A stretch of 64,000 nt of DNA from Bacteroidota bacterium (GCA_023415275.1 JAEZLJ010000093.1:19240-83239), one strand, 5' to 3'. Shown: positions 55,701-64,000, counted from the first letter of the stretch. Made by a program: numbers and translations. The notes: a model not told the origin generated them from the letters alone.

Positions 55701-55728
55701 AAAAAAGCCTCCTGTGAAAACAGGAGGC
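55701..55728 (-). terminator. Terminator after the GH97 gene
   Basis: An 8-bp perfect stem GCCTCCTG/CAGGAGGC with a 6-base loop is followed on the minus strand by six T. It splits the locus into a GH92-GH125-GH97 part and a ROK-susCDE-GH76 part. Confidence 0.88.
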
Positions 55729-55834
55729 GTCACTGCTTTGAGAAACGATTGCTATACTATATTGAACAATGAGTTCATCTACCTTTCTATGTCACCTCTT
55801 TTCATCCTAACCGCTACACTTCCTAAATATTTTT

Positions 55835-57772
55835 TTATCTCTTTACAATTCTGGCCACAAATCCTCCCCCCTTCGCCATGATAACTGGCAATGTCGAGGT
55901 CCTTGTTACATTCATTTCTTCCATACTGAAGTCCTTCGCATTACGGTCTGCATTCACACCATCTTTCCAAATCTTTATTTTCCAATTCCCTTCAGGAAGA
56001 AAGTCCAGGCGCAAAGTGGAGGCACGTCCAGACCAGTCGGCCATGGCGCCTATATACCAGTCGCCATTTTTAGCTTCCCTGGCTACAGCCACATAGTCAC
56101 CGATTTTGGCTTCCAGGGGAACGGTCGATTTCCATTCAACCGGAACTGTCTTTAAAAAGACCATGCATTCCGGCTCCTTTATATAATGTGTTGGAATATC
56201 ACAAAGCATCTGCAGCGGACTTTCATACACCACGTACATAGCCATTTGATTACACCTTGTGCCTAAAGTCATTGGTTCAGAAGGAACAGCAGCAAAATCA
56301 TTTTTTTGCACATTATTCATCCCTCCTGGGGTAAAGTCCATAGGACCGGCGGCCATCCGTATAAAAGGGATCGTCAGGGTGTGGTCTGGATCCACCAGCT
56401 TGCTGAATTTACTCATCTCATTTCCTAAAACACCCTCTGATGTTAAAACATTTGGATAGGTTCTTAAAAATCCGGTTGGTTTGCAAGCACCATGAAAATC
56501 CACCAGGAGCTTTCTTTTGGCGGCAGCTTTGGCCACCTTTTCATAATATTCCATCATCTGTTGGTCGTCTCGCTGCATAAAGTCAACCTTGATTCCTTTA
56601 ATACCCCATTTTGAAAAAGTATTCAATGCTGTATCCAGCTGCCGGTCCAGCACCAACCAACTTGTCCATAGGATCAACCCCACATTCCTGCTTTTTGCAT
56701 AATCAGCCAGGGTCGAAACATCAATCCCCTGTGACTGGGCCATCAGGTTTTCTGTATCACACCACCCCTCATCCAACAAAACATATTCAATCCCGTTTTT
56801 TGATGCAAAATCAATGTAATATTTATACGTATCATTATTGATGCCCGCCCTGAAATCTACACCATAAACATTGTTGTAATGCCACCAGTCCCATTGCACT
56901 TTACCAGGCTTCACCCAGCTAAAATCACCTGTGGAAGGTTGCGCCAATTGATACACCAATTGATTGGTCAACAGATCCTGGTCTTTCCTGGCAATCATTA
57001 AAATCCTCCAGGGAAATGGCCGCGATCCTGTACGCTTAGCAATAAAATCTTCTCTTGATATTACCTGTTCATCACGGTCACCGGTTATCTTCTTTTCCTT
57101 GGGGTAATAAGGGAAAACGGCATGAACTCCACTTGAGGCGTTTCCCATCAGCCACATACCTGCATAATCAAAAAGCCCGGCTTCGTTGATTAGTACTTTA
57201 CTTCCCCCAATGTCAAATAAAGCAGGAAGACTGGCCAGCTTTTGATTGATACTGTCCGTTGCGTAATTATGGTATTTACGTTCGTTGTGAGAATAAAATC
57301 CATCTTCTTCCGGATACAAGGTGCGTGATCCCTTTGGAAAATTAAATTCAGCCTGTTCATCCATTATTTTAAATGCCCCTCCCGAATTTACAGTCCATTG
57401 CCAGGCTATCCCATCGTTGTATGCCCTCCATTCCAATATCAACTTATTCTTAAAGGCTATACGCAATGCATTAAAATGGTCACGGATCTTTGCTGTTTTC
57501 TGAAACACTACAGGTACCAGCGTTTCATCCTTACTGTACCGGCTCACTTTGGCGATTTTCCAGTTGCCATTCCTTGTAATGTCAGTTCGAAAAGAAACCC
57601 CTGAATTATCCACCAAACTTTTGTTATCCAGGTTAATGCTATAGCTTACTGAATCACCAATCAATACCCTAAGTACAATAGAACGATCTGGAGATGTCAG
57701 CTCAAACGAGGGCTGCGCCATTACATGATTCACCCATAATAGCGCAAAAACAATGATGAATACTTTCCGCAA
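55835..57772 (-). CDS. Glycoside hydrolase family 97, probably retaining alpha-galactosidase type
   Basis: 645 residues. Signal peptide 1-19 (NHVMAQ). N-terminal beta-sandwich (about 22-275), TIM barrel (about 280-560, with VLLDEGWCD and KVDFMQRDDQ) and a C-terminal beta domain. D397 in KVDF and E452 in GVLGNE are 55 residues apart, the same spacing as the nucleophile (D415) and acid (E470) I recall for the retaining BtGal97b. This suggests alpha-galactosidase-like retaining chemistry rather than inverting SusB-type glucosidase. It is 32 bp after the GH125 gene and is followed by a terminator. It may remove galactose side groups from the mannan. Confidence 0.9.
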   Translation of the reverse strand: MRKVFIIVFALLWVNHVMAQPSFELTSPDRSIVLRVLIGDSVSYSINLDNKSLVDNSGVSFRTDITRNGNWKIAKVSRYSKDETLVPVVFQKTAKIRDHFNALRIAFKNKLILEWRAYNDGIAWQWTVNSGGAFKIMDEQAEFNFPKGSRTLYPEEDGFYSHNERKYHNYATDSINQKLASLPALFDIGGSKVLINEAGLFDYAGMWLMGNASSGVHAVFPYYPKEKKITGDRDEQVISREDFIAKRTGSRPFPWRILMIARKDQDLLTNQLVYQLAQPSTGDFSWVKPGKVQWDWWHYNNVYGVDFRAGINNDTYKYYIDFASKNGIEYVLLDEGWCDTENLMAQSQGIDVSTLADYAKSRNVGLILWTSWLVLDRQLDTALNTFSKWGIKGIKVDFMQRDDQQMMEYYEKVAKAAAKRKLLVDFHGACKPTGFLRTYPNVLTSEGVLGNEMSKFSKLVDPDHTLTIPFIRMAAGPMDFTPGGMNNVQKNDFAAVPSEPMTLGTRCNQMAMYVVYESPLQMLCDIPTHYIKEPECMVFLKTVPVEWKSTVPLEAKIGDYVAVAREAKNGDWYIGAMADWSGRASTLRLDFLPEGNWKIKIWKDGVNADRNAKDFSMEEMNVTRTSTLPVIMAKGGGFVARIVKR

Positions 57773-57804
57773 AACAGTAGTTTATTTTAAGTTGAGTAAG
57801 TTAC

Positions 57805-59223
57805 TCAGGCAAGTAAATTCTTTTTTTGATGATAGGTCTTTAATAACAACTCACCAAACAAGGTATTTGCCCAGGCAAACCAGCTCCTCGTGAATTTTTT
57901 AGGATCGTCTTTATGGAAAGATTCATGCATGAAACCAGTACCGCCATGTGTCTTACGAAGGGTTTCAATACAATCACGTATTTCTTTATCATTGTTGCTG
58001 GTCAAAGCCCTCATTGTGATTCCCAATGGCCAGATCATATCCTGACCCACATGCGGGCCGCCAATTCCTTCGGCTGCTGTTCCTTTAAAAAAGAATGGAT
58101 TACTTTCTGAAAGGATCAATTTCCTGGTATTTTGGTATATAGGGTCAGTACTTTTTACAGCATCCAGGTAGGGCAGCGATAATAAGCTGGGTACATTAGC
58201 ATCATCCATCAGATTATAGCTTCCAAACCCATTCACTTCGTAAGCATACACTTTCCCATATGTCTTATGCTGCACAATGGCATGTTCATGGATGGCTTTT
58301 TCAACTTCCGCTGCAAGCGCTTTTAACTGCTGGGCAGATGCTACATCCTTTGAAATAGCAGTTAGCATTTCAGCAGCCTGTCTCAGGCTAACCACAGCAA
58401 AAAAGTTTGAAGGAATTAAAAATGAATAAACGGTTGCATCATCACTAGGCCTGAATGCAGAGCAGATCAATCCAACCGGTTTCACAGGATACCCATAACC
58501 ATTCATAGGTAAGGTATCAGTGGCAAACTGAGTGGTGCGCTGGAAATGGTAAGACCCATGACCATCTTTACGTTGCTGATCTTTAAATACCTTGTAGGTG
58601 GACATCACAGCTGCCTTCCACTGGCTATCGAATGGAGAAACATCTCCGGTTTCCTTCCAGTAATGATACGCCAGGCGAATGGGATAACACAAAGAGTCAA
58701 TTTCCCATTTGCGCTCGTGCACCCCCGGTTTCATATCAGTATGGTCCGTAGCCCATTCACCCTTTTTGTTCTCATCGTGGTAAAACGCATTGGCATATGG
58801 ATCTTTTAAAACATATTGCGTTTGCCTGTTGATCACCCCGGCAATCAATAATTGTAAAGGCTTGTCTTCTTTTATTAGTTGCAGGTAAGGAAAGACCTGG
58901 GCGCTGCTGTCCCTTAACCACATGGCATCAATATCACCTGTGATCACATAAGTATCAGGTCTTCCATCTTTCACTTCATGAAAAACAGTCGTATCCAGCG
59001 TATTAGGGAAAGCATTTTCAAACAGCCATCCTAATTCCTTATTCTTGACTCCTGCCTTAAAGTTCACAATAGCTTTTTCTACCGCTTTGCTGGTAAATTT
59101 TCTGGACGCCAAAGGAGTCCTTACTACCGGGAATTCTGTACCGGCTCCAAATGCGGAAAATTTAGAAAAGATCAACCCTGTTCCAGCCAGTCCGGTTGTT
59201 TTTATAAAAGAACGTCTTTGCAT
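57805..59223 (-). CDS. GH125 exo-alpha-1,6-mannosidase with Tat-type signal
   Basis: 472 residues from MQRRSFIKTTGLAGTGLIF, which is a twin-arginine signal (RRSFIK); a 21-codon upstream extension is rejected because it would bury this signal. The GH125 (alpha/alpha)6 domain fills the rest. Family knowledge places the general acid at the Asp in WEIDSLCYP (D176) and the base at the Glu in FMHESFHK (E434); both are present. GDIDAMWLRDSSAQVFPY is a strong family block. It releases mannose from alpha-1,6-linked ends in the periplasm. It follows GH92 and lies directly upstream of GH97. Confidence 0.93.
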   Translation of the reverse strand: MQRRSFIKTTGLAGTGLIFSKFSAFGAGTEFPVVRTPLASRKFTSKAVEKAIVNFKAGVKNKELGWLFENAFPNTLDTTVFHEVKDGRPDTYVITGDIDAMWLRDSSAQVFPYLQLIKEDKPLQLLIAGVINRQTQYVLKDPYANAFYHDENKKGEWATDHTDMKPGVHERKWEIDSLCYPIRLAYHYWKETGDVSPFDSQWKAAVMSTYKVFKDQQRKDGHGSYHFQRTTQFATDTLPMNGYGYPVKPVGLICSAFRPSDDATVYSFLIPSNFFAVVSLRQAAEMLTAISKDVASAQQLKALAAEVEKAIHEHAIVQHKTYGKVYAYEVNGFGSYNLMDDANVPSLLSLPYLDAVKSTDPIYQNTRKLILSESNPFFFKGTAAEGIGGPHVGQDMIWPLGITMRALTSNNDKEIRDCIETLRKTHGGTGFMHESFHKDDPKKFTRSWFAWANTLFGELLLKTYHQKKNLLA

Positions 59224-59304
59224 ATTCAAATATAATTTAGGATGAAGTCCAAAGCTTTGAAGACAAGATAATAACAGTCCGCTCAACCTCTCGGCCTCTC
59301 TTCC

Positions 59305-59321
59305 ATATAGTCACTTCAAAA
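59305..59321 (-). promoter_or_regulatory. Candidate PUL operator site (GH125-GH97)
   Basis: The plus strand reads ATATAGTCACTTCAAAA, 82 bp upstream of the GH125 start. It agrees with the GH92 site over TATAGTCACTTnAA. Confidence 0.45.
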
Positions 59322-59388
59322 TAGACATACCCTACCCTTCCCCTTAACTTTTAATTATAATTGGAGAGAATGCCAAATCTTGAAGGAA

Positions 59389-61566
59389 TCACTTTGTTTC
59401 TATGGTTATATCACCGCCGGTTTTAAAGAGTTCATGTTCTACAAAATATCCCTGCAAGTCTTTTCCGTTAACACTTATGTTTACAGGATCTCTTCCTGGA
59501 CCCTTTTTCCGGATATGAAGTGTTTTTCCACTATCCAGCTTCCAGGTCACTTCGTCAAATAAAGGAACAGTCACTATATAATGCGCATCTGCCGGGGAGA
59601 AGGGATATAGTCCTAAAGCGTTAAATACGTACCACGACGACATTTCCCCCGCATCGTCCATACCACATAGTGCCAGGCCCTCAGGTCCTATCCCATAAAG
59701 GCTATCAAGAATATAATCAATGATCTTCTGTGATTTGCCCGGCTTGCCAATGAAATGATAGGCAAATGGTGCTTCGTGGTCCGGTTGATTGCCATGACAA
59801 TACTGACCAATCATAGTTTCCACATTACGGGCAATGTAGTTCGGGTTCCAGGGTACAGTATATAAAGAATCCAGCTTTGACTCAAAGCCTTTGGCCCCGC
59901 CATATAGACCTATCAACCCTTCCATATCATGTGGAGCAAAGAAAGATACCTGCCAGGCATTGGCTTCCCGGTACATATACTCATAATAAGGATATTGTGG
60001 ATTGAAATTCCTGATCCAATCGCCATTTTCCAGTTTGCCCCTCATAAACCTCGTAGTAGGATCAAACATATTCTTATAATTGGCTGATCTTGCCATCAGC
60101 TTCCTGTAATTGACACTGTCACCTAACTTTTTAGCCAGTTGGGCCAGCGCATAATCATCATACGCATATTCTAGTGTCTTAGATACTCCTGCCCTGGCCT
60201 TGGTCTCTACATGAGGGTTGGCTACATCCGGATCAGAAATAAATCCTTTAGCCATGTATTCTTCCAGGAATGGACGGCTGGGTCCAGGAGTATAAGCATT
60301 ACGCAACAATAGCTTGTAGGCTCCTTCCACATCAAAATCTTTAATGCCTCTTAAATATGATCCTGCTATGAAAGATGCGGCATGATCACCATGGAAGAAG
60401 GTAGGAATAAATCCTGTTTTATCTCCCATATCCTTCAGTGATTGAATAACATCCGCTGTCACCTTTGGAGAAATGATAGCCAGCAGCACCAGTTTGTTCC
60501 TGTAGGTATCCCATAAGGAAGGAACGGTATAATAATTAAAGCCGGCTTTTACTACCTGCTTTTTTTCATCCAGGTACTCACCATTTACATCACTCCTAAG
60601 TGCAGGCCATAGGAAAGAACGGTATAAGGATGAATAAAACATTTGCCTCTGTTTTTCATTTCCACCCTGCACCTGCAGCTTTGATAGTTGATTTTCCCAA
60701 ATTTGATTAGCATCGGATCTGACCTGCTCAAAGCTTTTGTTGCCTATTTCCGCAGACAGGTTCTGACGGGCATTGGCTATACTGACAAATGATAAGGCAA
60801 TTTTTACTTCCACAGGATCATTACCGCCTTCCTTGAGGTAAACAACGGCCTTCCCTTTTTTGCTGCCTTCTTCTTGTTTATCCAGGCGATCTATGGGGGA
60901 ATTCAATGTGGCATAAAAAAAGATCTTCTCGCCCCTCGTTTCCTGGAAGCCCTGCAAGGCAGTAGGCCCATCCTGGTCTATCTTCCAGTTTATAATACCA
61001 TTATTGGCATGAGCCAGGTCAAACAGGATACGTCTGTCAGCTTTGTTTTTATAATCATATTGATGGTACCCGCAACGTAAAGAAGAAGTAAGCCTTACGT
61101 TCACATCAAAATCTTTAAGGTACACCTGGTAATAACCAGGAGCCGCTTTTTCCTGTGAATGAGAAAAAACAGAAGTATACCTGGATAAGGTATCTGCTAC
61201 ACCTGAGACAGGTAATAATGGAATATTACAAAGATTCCAGTGGCCTTTATTGGTATGTGTAAATCCGTATATAACGGAGTCCTCATATTCATAGCCTGCT
61301 CCGGAACCATATTCGGTAATAGGACTTAACTGCACCATGGCATTGGGAAGAGAAGTTCCGGGGAATACCAAACCGGCCCATGACCTCCAGCCATCAGGAA
61401 GCGTATATCCTAAAATACGGGGATCCGTCAAGGGTGCAGTGCCGATCAATGGATTGACATACCGGGTATAAGTTGATGAACTACCACTACCTACAGGCGA
61501 AGACGTTTTACAAGAAGCAATGGCAATGATAAATAGGAATGACGCTAATTTCTTTATCGGGTTCAT
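59389..61566 (-). CDS. GH92 alpha-mannosidase, Gln variant at the catalytic-acid site
   Basis: 725 residues from the ATG (MNPIKKLASF); a TTG three codons upstream is less likely. Lipoprotein signal AIASCKTSS (Cys19) without the acidic surface-export pattern, so probably periplasmic. N-terminal beta-sandwich (about 35-265) begins YTRYVNPLIGT, then the catalytic (alpha/alpha)6 domain. GMDDAGEMSSWYVF holds the base Asp pair (D637 and D638). The usual HGNEP acid motif is HGNQP (Q594, codon 59785-59787). In GH92, Glu to Gln here has been linked to enzymes acting on mannose-alpha-1-phosphate-mannose. It is probably first of the GH92-GH125-GH97 group. Confidence 0.93.
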   Translation of the reverse strand: MNPIKKLASFLFIIAIASCKTSSPVGSGSSSTYTRYVNPLIGTAPLTDPRILGYTLPDGWRSWAGLVFPGTSLPNAMVQLSPITEYGSGAGYEYEDSVIYGFTHTNKGHWNLCNIPLLPVSGVADTLSRYTSVFSHSQEKAAPGYYQVYLKDFDVNVRLTSSLRCGYHQYDYKNKADRRILFDLAHANNGIINWKIDQDGPTALQGFQETRGEKIFFYATLNSPIDRLDKQEEGSKKGKAVVYLKEGGNDPVEVKIALSFVSIANARQNLSAEIGNKSFEQVRSDANQIWENQLSKLQVQGGNEKQRQMFYSSLYRSFLWPALRSDVNGEYLDEKKQVVKAGFNYYTVPSLWDTYRNKLVLLAIISPKVTADVIQSLKDMGDKTGFIPTFFHGDHAASFIAGSYLRGIKDFDVEGAYKLLLRNAYTPGPSRPFLEEYMAKGFISDPDVANPHVETKARAGVSKTLEYAYDDYALAQLAKKLGDSVNYRKLMARSANYKNMFDPTTRFMRGKLENGDWIRNFNPQYPYYEYMYREANAWQVSFFAPHDMEGLIGLYGGAKGFESKLDSLYTVPWNPNYIARNVETMIGQYCHGNQPDHEAPFAYHFIGKPGKSQKIIDYILDSLYGIGPEGLALCGMDDAGEMSSWYVFNALGLYPFSPADAHYIVTVPLFDEVTWKLDSGKTLHIRKKGPGRDPVNISVNGKDLQGYFVEHELFKTGGDITIETK

Positions 61567-61600
61567 AATCTGCAAGGATGGGATATTAGTTAATTACCTG

Positions 61601-61614
61601 TATAGTCACTTAAA
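61601..61614 (-). promoter_or_regulatory. Candidate PUL operator site (GH92)
   Basis: The plus strand reads TATAGTCACTTAAA, 35 bp upstream of the GH92 start and in the shared upstream region with the divergent MFS gene. Confidence 0.45.
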
Positions 61615-61808
61615 GCACTTGCAACCTCATATCTTTCCAGGAAATAATTTCTTGGTGAAAGAAAAATCAGGTCATCATAAACCCAATCGATTCAAAAGGG
61701 AAAATAGGGCTTATTTTTGACCAGGTAACTATCTACTGAGTTTTACATGGAATGCTGCTTTATGAATAATACAACCCGCCAACCGGTGTTGTCATTTTAA
61801 AATCTTTT

Positions 61809-62972
61809 ATGGCAGCTTCAATCTCAAATCAATCTAACAGGTCTTTCCGGTGGGCTGTGGCATGCTTGTTTTTCCTGCAGGGATTTTGTTTTGCAAGCTG
61901 GGCTTCCCGTATACCAACTATTCAGCAACAGCTGAACCTTTCAGTCACGTGGCTGGGAGTCATACTATTGGCATTGCCTGTTGGCTCCATGCTTGCCCTT
62001 ACAATATCCGGATGGCTGGTAACCAGGTTCGGTAGCAAGCGAATTGCCTTTATAGCTTTGACCCTATACAGCATTATCCTTTTTATGTTGGGTGTTGCTA
62101 ACCAGGTTTCTTTTTTGGTGCTTGTCCTTATTCTTTTTGGTATGGCTGGCAACATTTCCAATATAGCTATCAATACCCAGGCAGTTGGTGTAGAAATGAA
62201 ATATGGGCGAAGTATCATGGCTTCTTTTCATGGCTTCTGGAGCTTTGCCGGATTCACTGCGGCAGGCATCGGTTCTCTGATGATTAGATACAGCATAACA
62301 CCGCTATATCACTTCCTACTGGTCATGGCTCTCATCTTAATGGGGACCAGCATTTGCTACCGGTACCTGGTACCTGACGAAAAAAGTACAGGTTCACGGG
62401 CACCCCTATTTGTAAAGCCAGATAAAACACTTTGGAAATTAGGCATCATAGCCTTTTGTTGTATGATCTGTGAAGGAGCCATGTTCGACTGGAGTGGCAT
62501 CTATTTTAAAAAGGTGGTACAGGCTGATAAAAACTGGTTAGGAGCAGGATATACCGCATTTATGTGTACTATGGCTACAGGACGTTTCCTGGCTGATAAA
62601 ATTGTAATTCGCCTTGGCTTTATCAGGACCATACAGTTAAGTGGGCTTTTAATAGCTGGTGGTCTTTCATTGGCCATCCTGTTCCCTTATGTTCCTAGTG
62701 CTATAGCCGGATTTTTCATTGTAGGATTTGGTGTTTCTTCAGTGGTGCCACTGGTGTATAGCCAGGCAGGGAGGTCCCCCACAATGTCTCCCGGCATGGC
62801 ATTAGCTGCTGTGTCCAGCATTGGCTTTTTAGGTTTTTTGGTTGGCCCCCCGCTCATAGGCCTGGTGGCAGGAATATTCAGCCTGCGCATTTCCTTCCTT
62901 ATTATTGGCATGATTGGAATAATAGTGGTGTTGATAGCCCGTACGTCTACATTAGGGAGTGACACAAAATAG
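61809..62972 (+). CDS. MFS transporter (YbjJ-like, 12 helices)
   Basis: 387 residues with 12 hydrophobic helices. The N-terminal block FRWAVACLFFLQGFCFASWASRIPTIQ matches the subfamily start with W-A-S-R-I-P. Loop 2-3 holds GWLVTRFGSKRI. The subfamily has uncertain substrates. It is divergent from GH92 and shares the 242-bp upstream region, so it could carry a mannan-derived sugar across the inner membrane. That link is inferred only from position. Confidence 0.88.
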   Translation: MAASISNQSNRSFRWAVACLFFLQGFCFASWASRIPTIQQQLNLSVTWLGVILLALPVGSMLALTISGWLVTRFGSKRIAFIALTLYSIILFMLGVANQVSFLVLVLILFGMAGNISNIAINTQAVGVEMKYGRSIMASFHGFWSFAGFTAAGIGSLMIRYSITPLYHFLLVMALILMGTSICYRYLVPDEKSTGSRAPLFVKPDKTLWKLGIIAFCCMICEGAMFDWSGIYFKKVVQADKNWLGAGYTAFMCTMATGRFLADKIVIRLGFIRTIQLSGLLIAGGLSLAILFPYVPSAIAGFFIVGFGVSSVVPLVYSQAGRSPTMSPGMALAAVSSIGFLGFLVGPPLIGLVAGIFSLRISFLIIGMIGIIVVLIARTSTLGSDTK

Positions 62973-63047
62973 CCGGGACACGACCAGGTGCCTTACACTA
63001 ATTATACTTCGGAAATGTAACAGGTAGTTGTTTCGTTGGCGAGAACC

Positions 63048-63527
63048 CTAATCTTGTTTTACTGAATCAGTATTTTGCTCCAGGATATCTATTAAAACCT
63101 TTGCAGAATCTTTTTCCGCATTCACAAGGTCCTGCAGACTGATCTTGTCAAGCACCTGGTCAATGCTGAACTGCACCATTTGCCAAAGGGAGCGGGCAGA
63201 GCAATCTACAGAATGCGTGCATATCTTTAAGGTTCCTGCATGTGAGGAACAAAAGGTGGGGTCAAAAAGTGATCCACCCAGGGATTTCAATACTTTATTG
63301 ATATTGATGTCATTGGCAGGCATTGCCAGTATATAACCTCCTTTATAACCAGGCGTACTATTAATAAACCCTTCCATTCTCAATATGCGGGTTAGTTTGG
63401 CCACATAGGGAGGTGTCAGCCCTTCAGCTTCACTAAGCTGGGGAATACTCATTCCTGCATCATCTTTACAACAGGCGATGCGGATCAGCAGGCGTAAACC
63501 ATATTCTTCCTGAGCTGTTATTTTCAT
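63048..63527 (-). CDS. Rrf2-family regulator, probable Fe-S sensor
   Basis: 159 residues. The winged helix-turn-helix includes EEYGLRLLIRIA and LSEAEGLTPPYVAKLTRIL. Three cysteines at 93, 103 and 109 (FCSSH, KICTHSVDC) match the Rrf2/IscR cluster-binding arrangement, with slightly different spacing from IscR (92, 98 and 104). It is the last gene after sufE and the DUF59 gene, which suggests feedback control of Fe-S assembly. The PaaD-like gene starts 43 bp upstream. Confidence 0.92.
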   Translation of the reverse strand: MKITAQEEYGLRLLIRIACCKDDAGMSIPQLSEAEGLTPPYVAKLTRILRMEGFINSTPGYKGGYILAMPANDININKVLKSLGGSLFDPTFCSSHAGTLKICTHSVDCSARSLWQMVQFSIDQVLDKISLQDLVNAEKDSAKVLIDILEQNTDSVKQD

Positions 63528-63570
63528 GAATAGTAATTCTTCTATTTGGTTAAACTAATACCTCTTGCTA

Positions 63571-63888
63571 TTATAAAAATCCAAGTTCCAGTTGAGCGGC
63601 TTCAGACATCATGCTTTTATCCCACGGTGGATCCCAGGTCACCGCCACGTGAACATCATTTACACCTTCTATCTGCCTTACCTTTTGATCAACTTCCACC
63701 GGTAATGACTGGGCGGCAGGGCAACCGGGAGCCGTTAAAGTCATAACAATCTGTACATTATTTATGGGAAGTACTGTCACTTCATAGATCAGTCCCAGTT
63801 CATAAATATTAACAGGTATCTCCGGGTCATAGATCGTCTGAATACACTCGATCACCTTTTCTTTTAATTCTTCCGTATTCATCATCAT
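63571..63888 (-). CDS. DUF59 (MIP18/SufT-like) Fe-S assembly protein
   Basis: 105 residues from the first of three consecutive Met codons; the exact one is uncertain. The family motif DPEIPVNIYELGLIYEV and TLTAPGCPAAQSLP, with the reactive Cys, are present. The ATG follows the sufE stop without a gap. Members assist Fe-S cluster maturation or transfer. It is followed by the Rrf2 gene. Confidence 0.94.
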   Translation of the reverse strand: MMMNTEELKEKVIECIQTIYDPEIPVNIYELGLIYEVTVLPINNVQIVMTLTAPGCPAAQSLPVEVDQKVRQIEGVNDVHVAVTWDPPWDKSMMSEAAQLELGFL

Positions 63889-64000
63889 TTATTGTTGTGG
63901 CGTTTTGATCTTAAATGCTAATGCATAATTTTTCATTTGCTTTACGATGGATAATAGTCCTTTGGACCTGGTCTGAGCCAAATGAGACTTCATACCTATC
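63889..64000 (-). CDS. sufE: SufE, cysteine desulfuration protein, C-terminal end (partial)
   Basis: An open frame from the window edge to TAA at 63889-63891 gives 36 residues including IGMKSHLAQTRSKGLLSIV and KNYALAFK. This matches the conserved SufE C terminus (LSPTRSNGLxSM, then YALAF). SufE passes sulfur from SufS to the SufBCD scaffold. The catalytic Cys lies outside the window. The stop abuts the ATG of the DUF59 gene. Confidence 0.9.
   Translation of the reverse strand, partial: IGMKSHLAQTRSKGLLSIVKQMKNYALAFKIKTPQQ

Overview
The window is a contiguous piece of a Bacteroidota chromosome, most likely from the family Chitinophagaceae (a Niastella/Chitinophaga-like bacterium). The signs are a SusC/SusD/SusE polysaccharide-utilisation locus, FecR/ECF and LacI regulators, DUF3667 and lysine/alanine-rich histone-like proteins, upstream regions poor in Shine-Dalgarno sequence, TTG/TAnnTTTG-type promoters, tRNAs without an encoded CCA, and a tmRNA tag ending YAMAA. 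The species assignment is inference. No phage, transposase, CRISPR array or plasmid gene was seen. The genes look native and intact, apart from one short FecR-like ORF and the two genes cut by the window ends.

Layout. 1-6.3 kb: the 3' half of a complex I operon (end of nuoI, then nuoJKLMN and a small uncharacterised gene). 6.6-25.3 kb: a one-chain pyruvate:ferredoxin oxidoreductase, a GH9 cellulase-type enzyme, an HlyD/permease/ATPase export set, a cytoplasmic GH2 enzyme, exonuclease III, a large secreted BNR/sortilin-type beta-propeller protein, and pta-ackA. PFOR with Pta-AckA gives a pyruvate to acetyl-CoA to acetate plus ATP route beside respiration. 25.3-32 kb: an intergenic 11-bp repeat element, an acyltransferase, tmRNA, rseP, dxr and a GH3-type adenylating enzyme. 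32-45 kb: rplU-rpmA, a 54-residue histone-like protein, a PolX-like protein with a decayed polymerase site, an operon of DUF3667, MazG and a very large membrane histidine kinase, small conserved proteins, two tRNAs, a GT2 glycosyltransferase, a second histidine kinase and another tRNA-Leu.

45-61.6 kb: an ECF sigma factor, a short FecR-like protein, then a polysaccharide-utilisation locus on the minus strand. In transcription order it is GH92, GH125, GH97, terminator, ROK kinase, SusC, SusD, SusE, hairpin, GH76 and LacI. The GH76/GH92/GH125 combination points to yeast-type alpha-mannan. A surface GH76 would cut the backbone, SusCD would import the pieces, GH92/GH125/GH97 would trim them in the periplasm, and the ROK kinase would handle a released sugar. 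The GH92 has Gln where the family's usual catalytic-acid Glu stands, a change associated with mannose-1-phosphate linkages. A GTCAC-type motif recurs ahead of the PUL transcription units. 61.8-64 kb: a divergent MFS transporter, then a SUF iron-sulfur set (end of sufE, a DUF59 protein, an Rrf2 regulator).

Most genes are recognisable families. The best candidates for something less described are the Gln-type GH92, the shared PUL motif, the PolX-like protein with a dead polymerase site, the DUF3667-MazG-kinase operon and the 11-bp repeat element.
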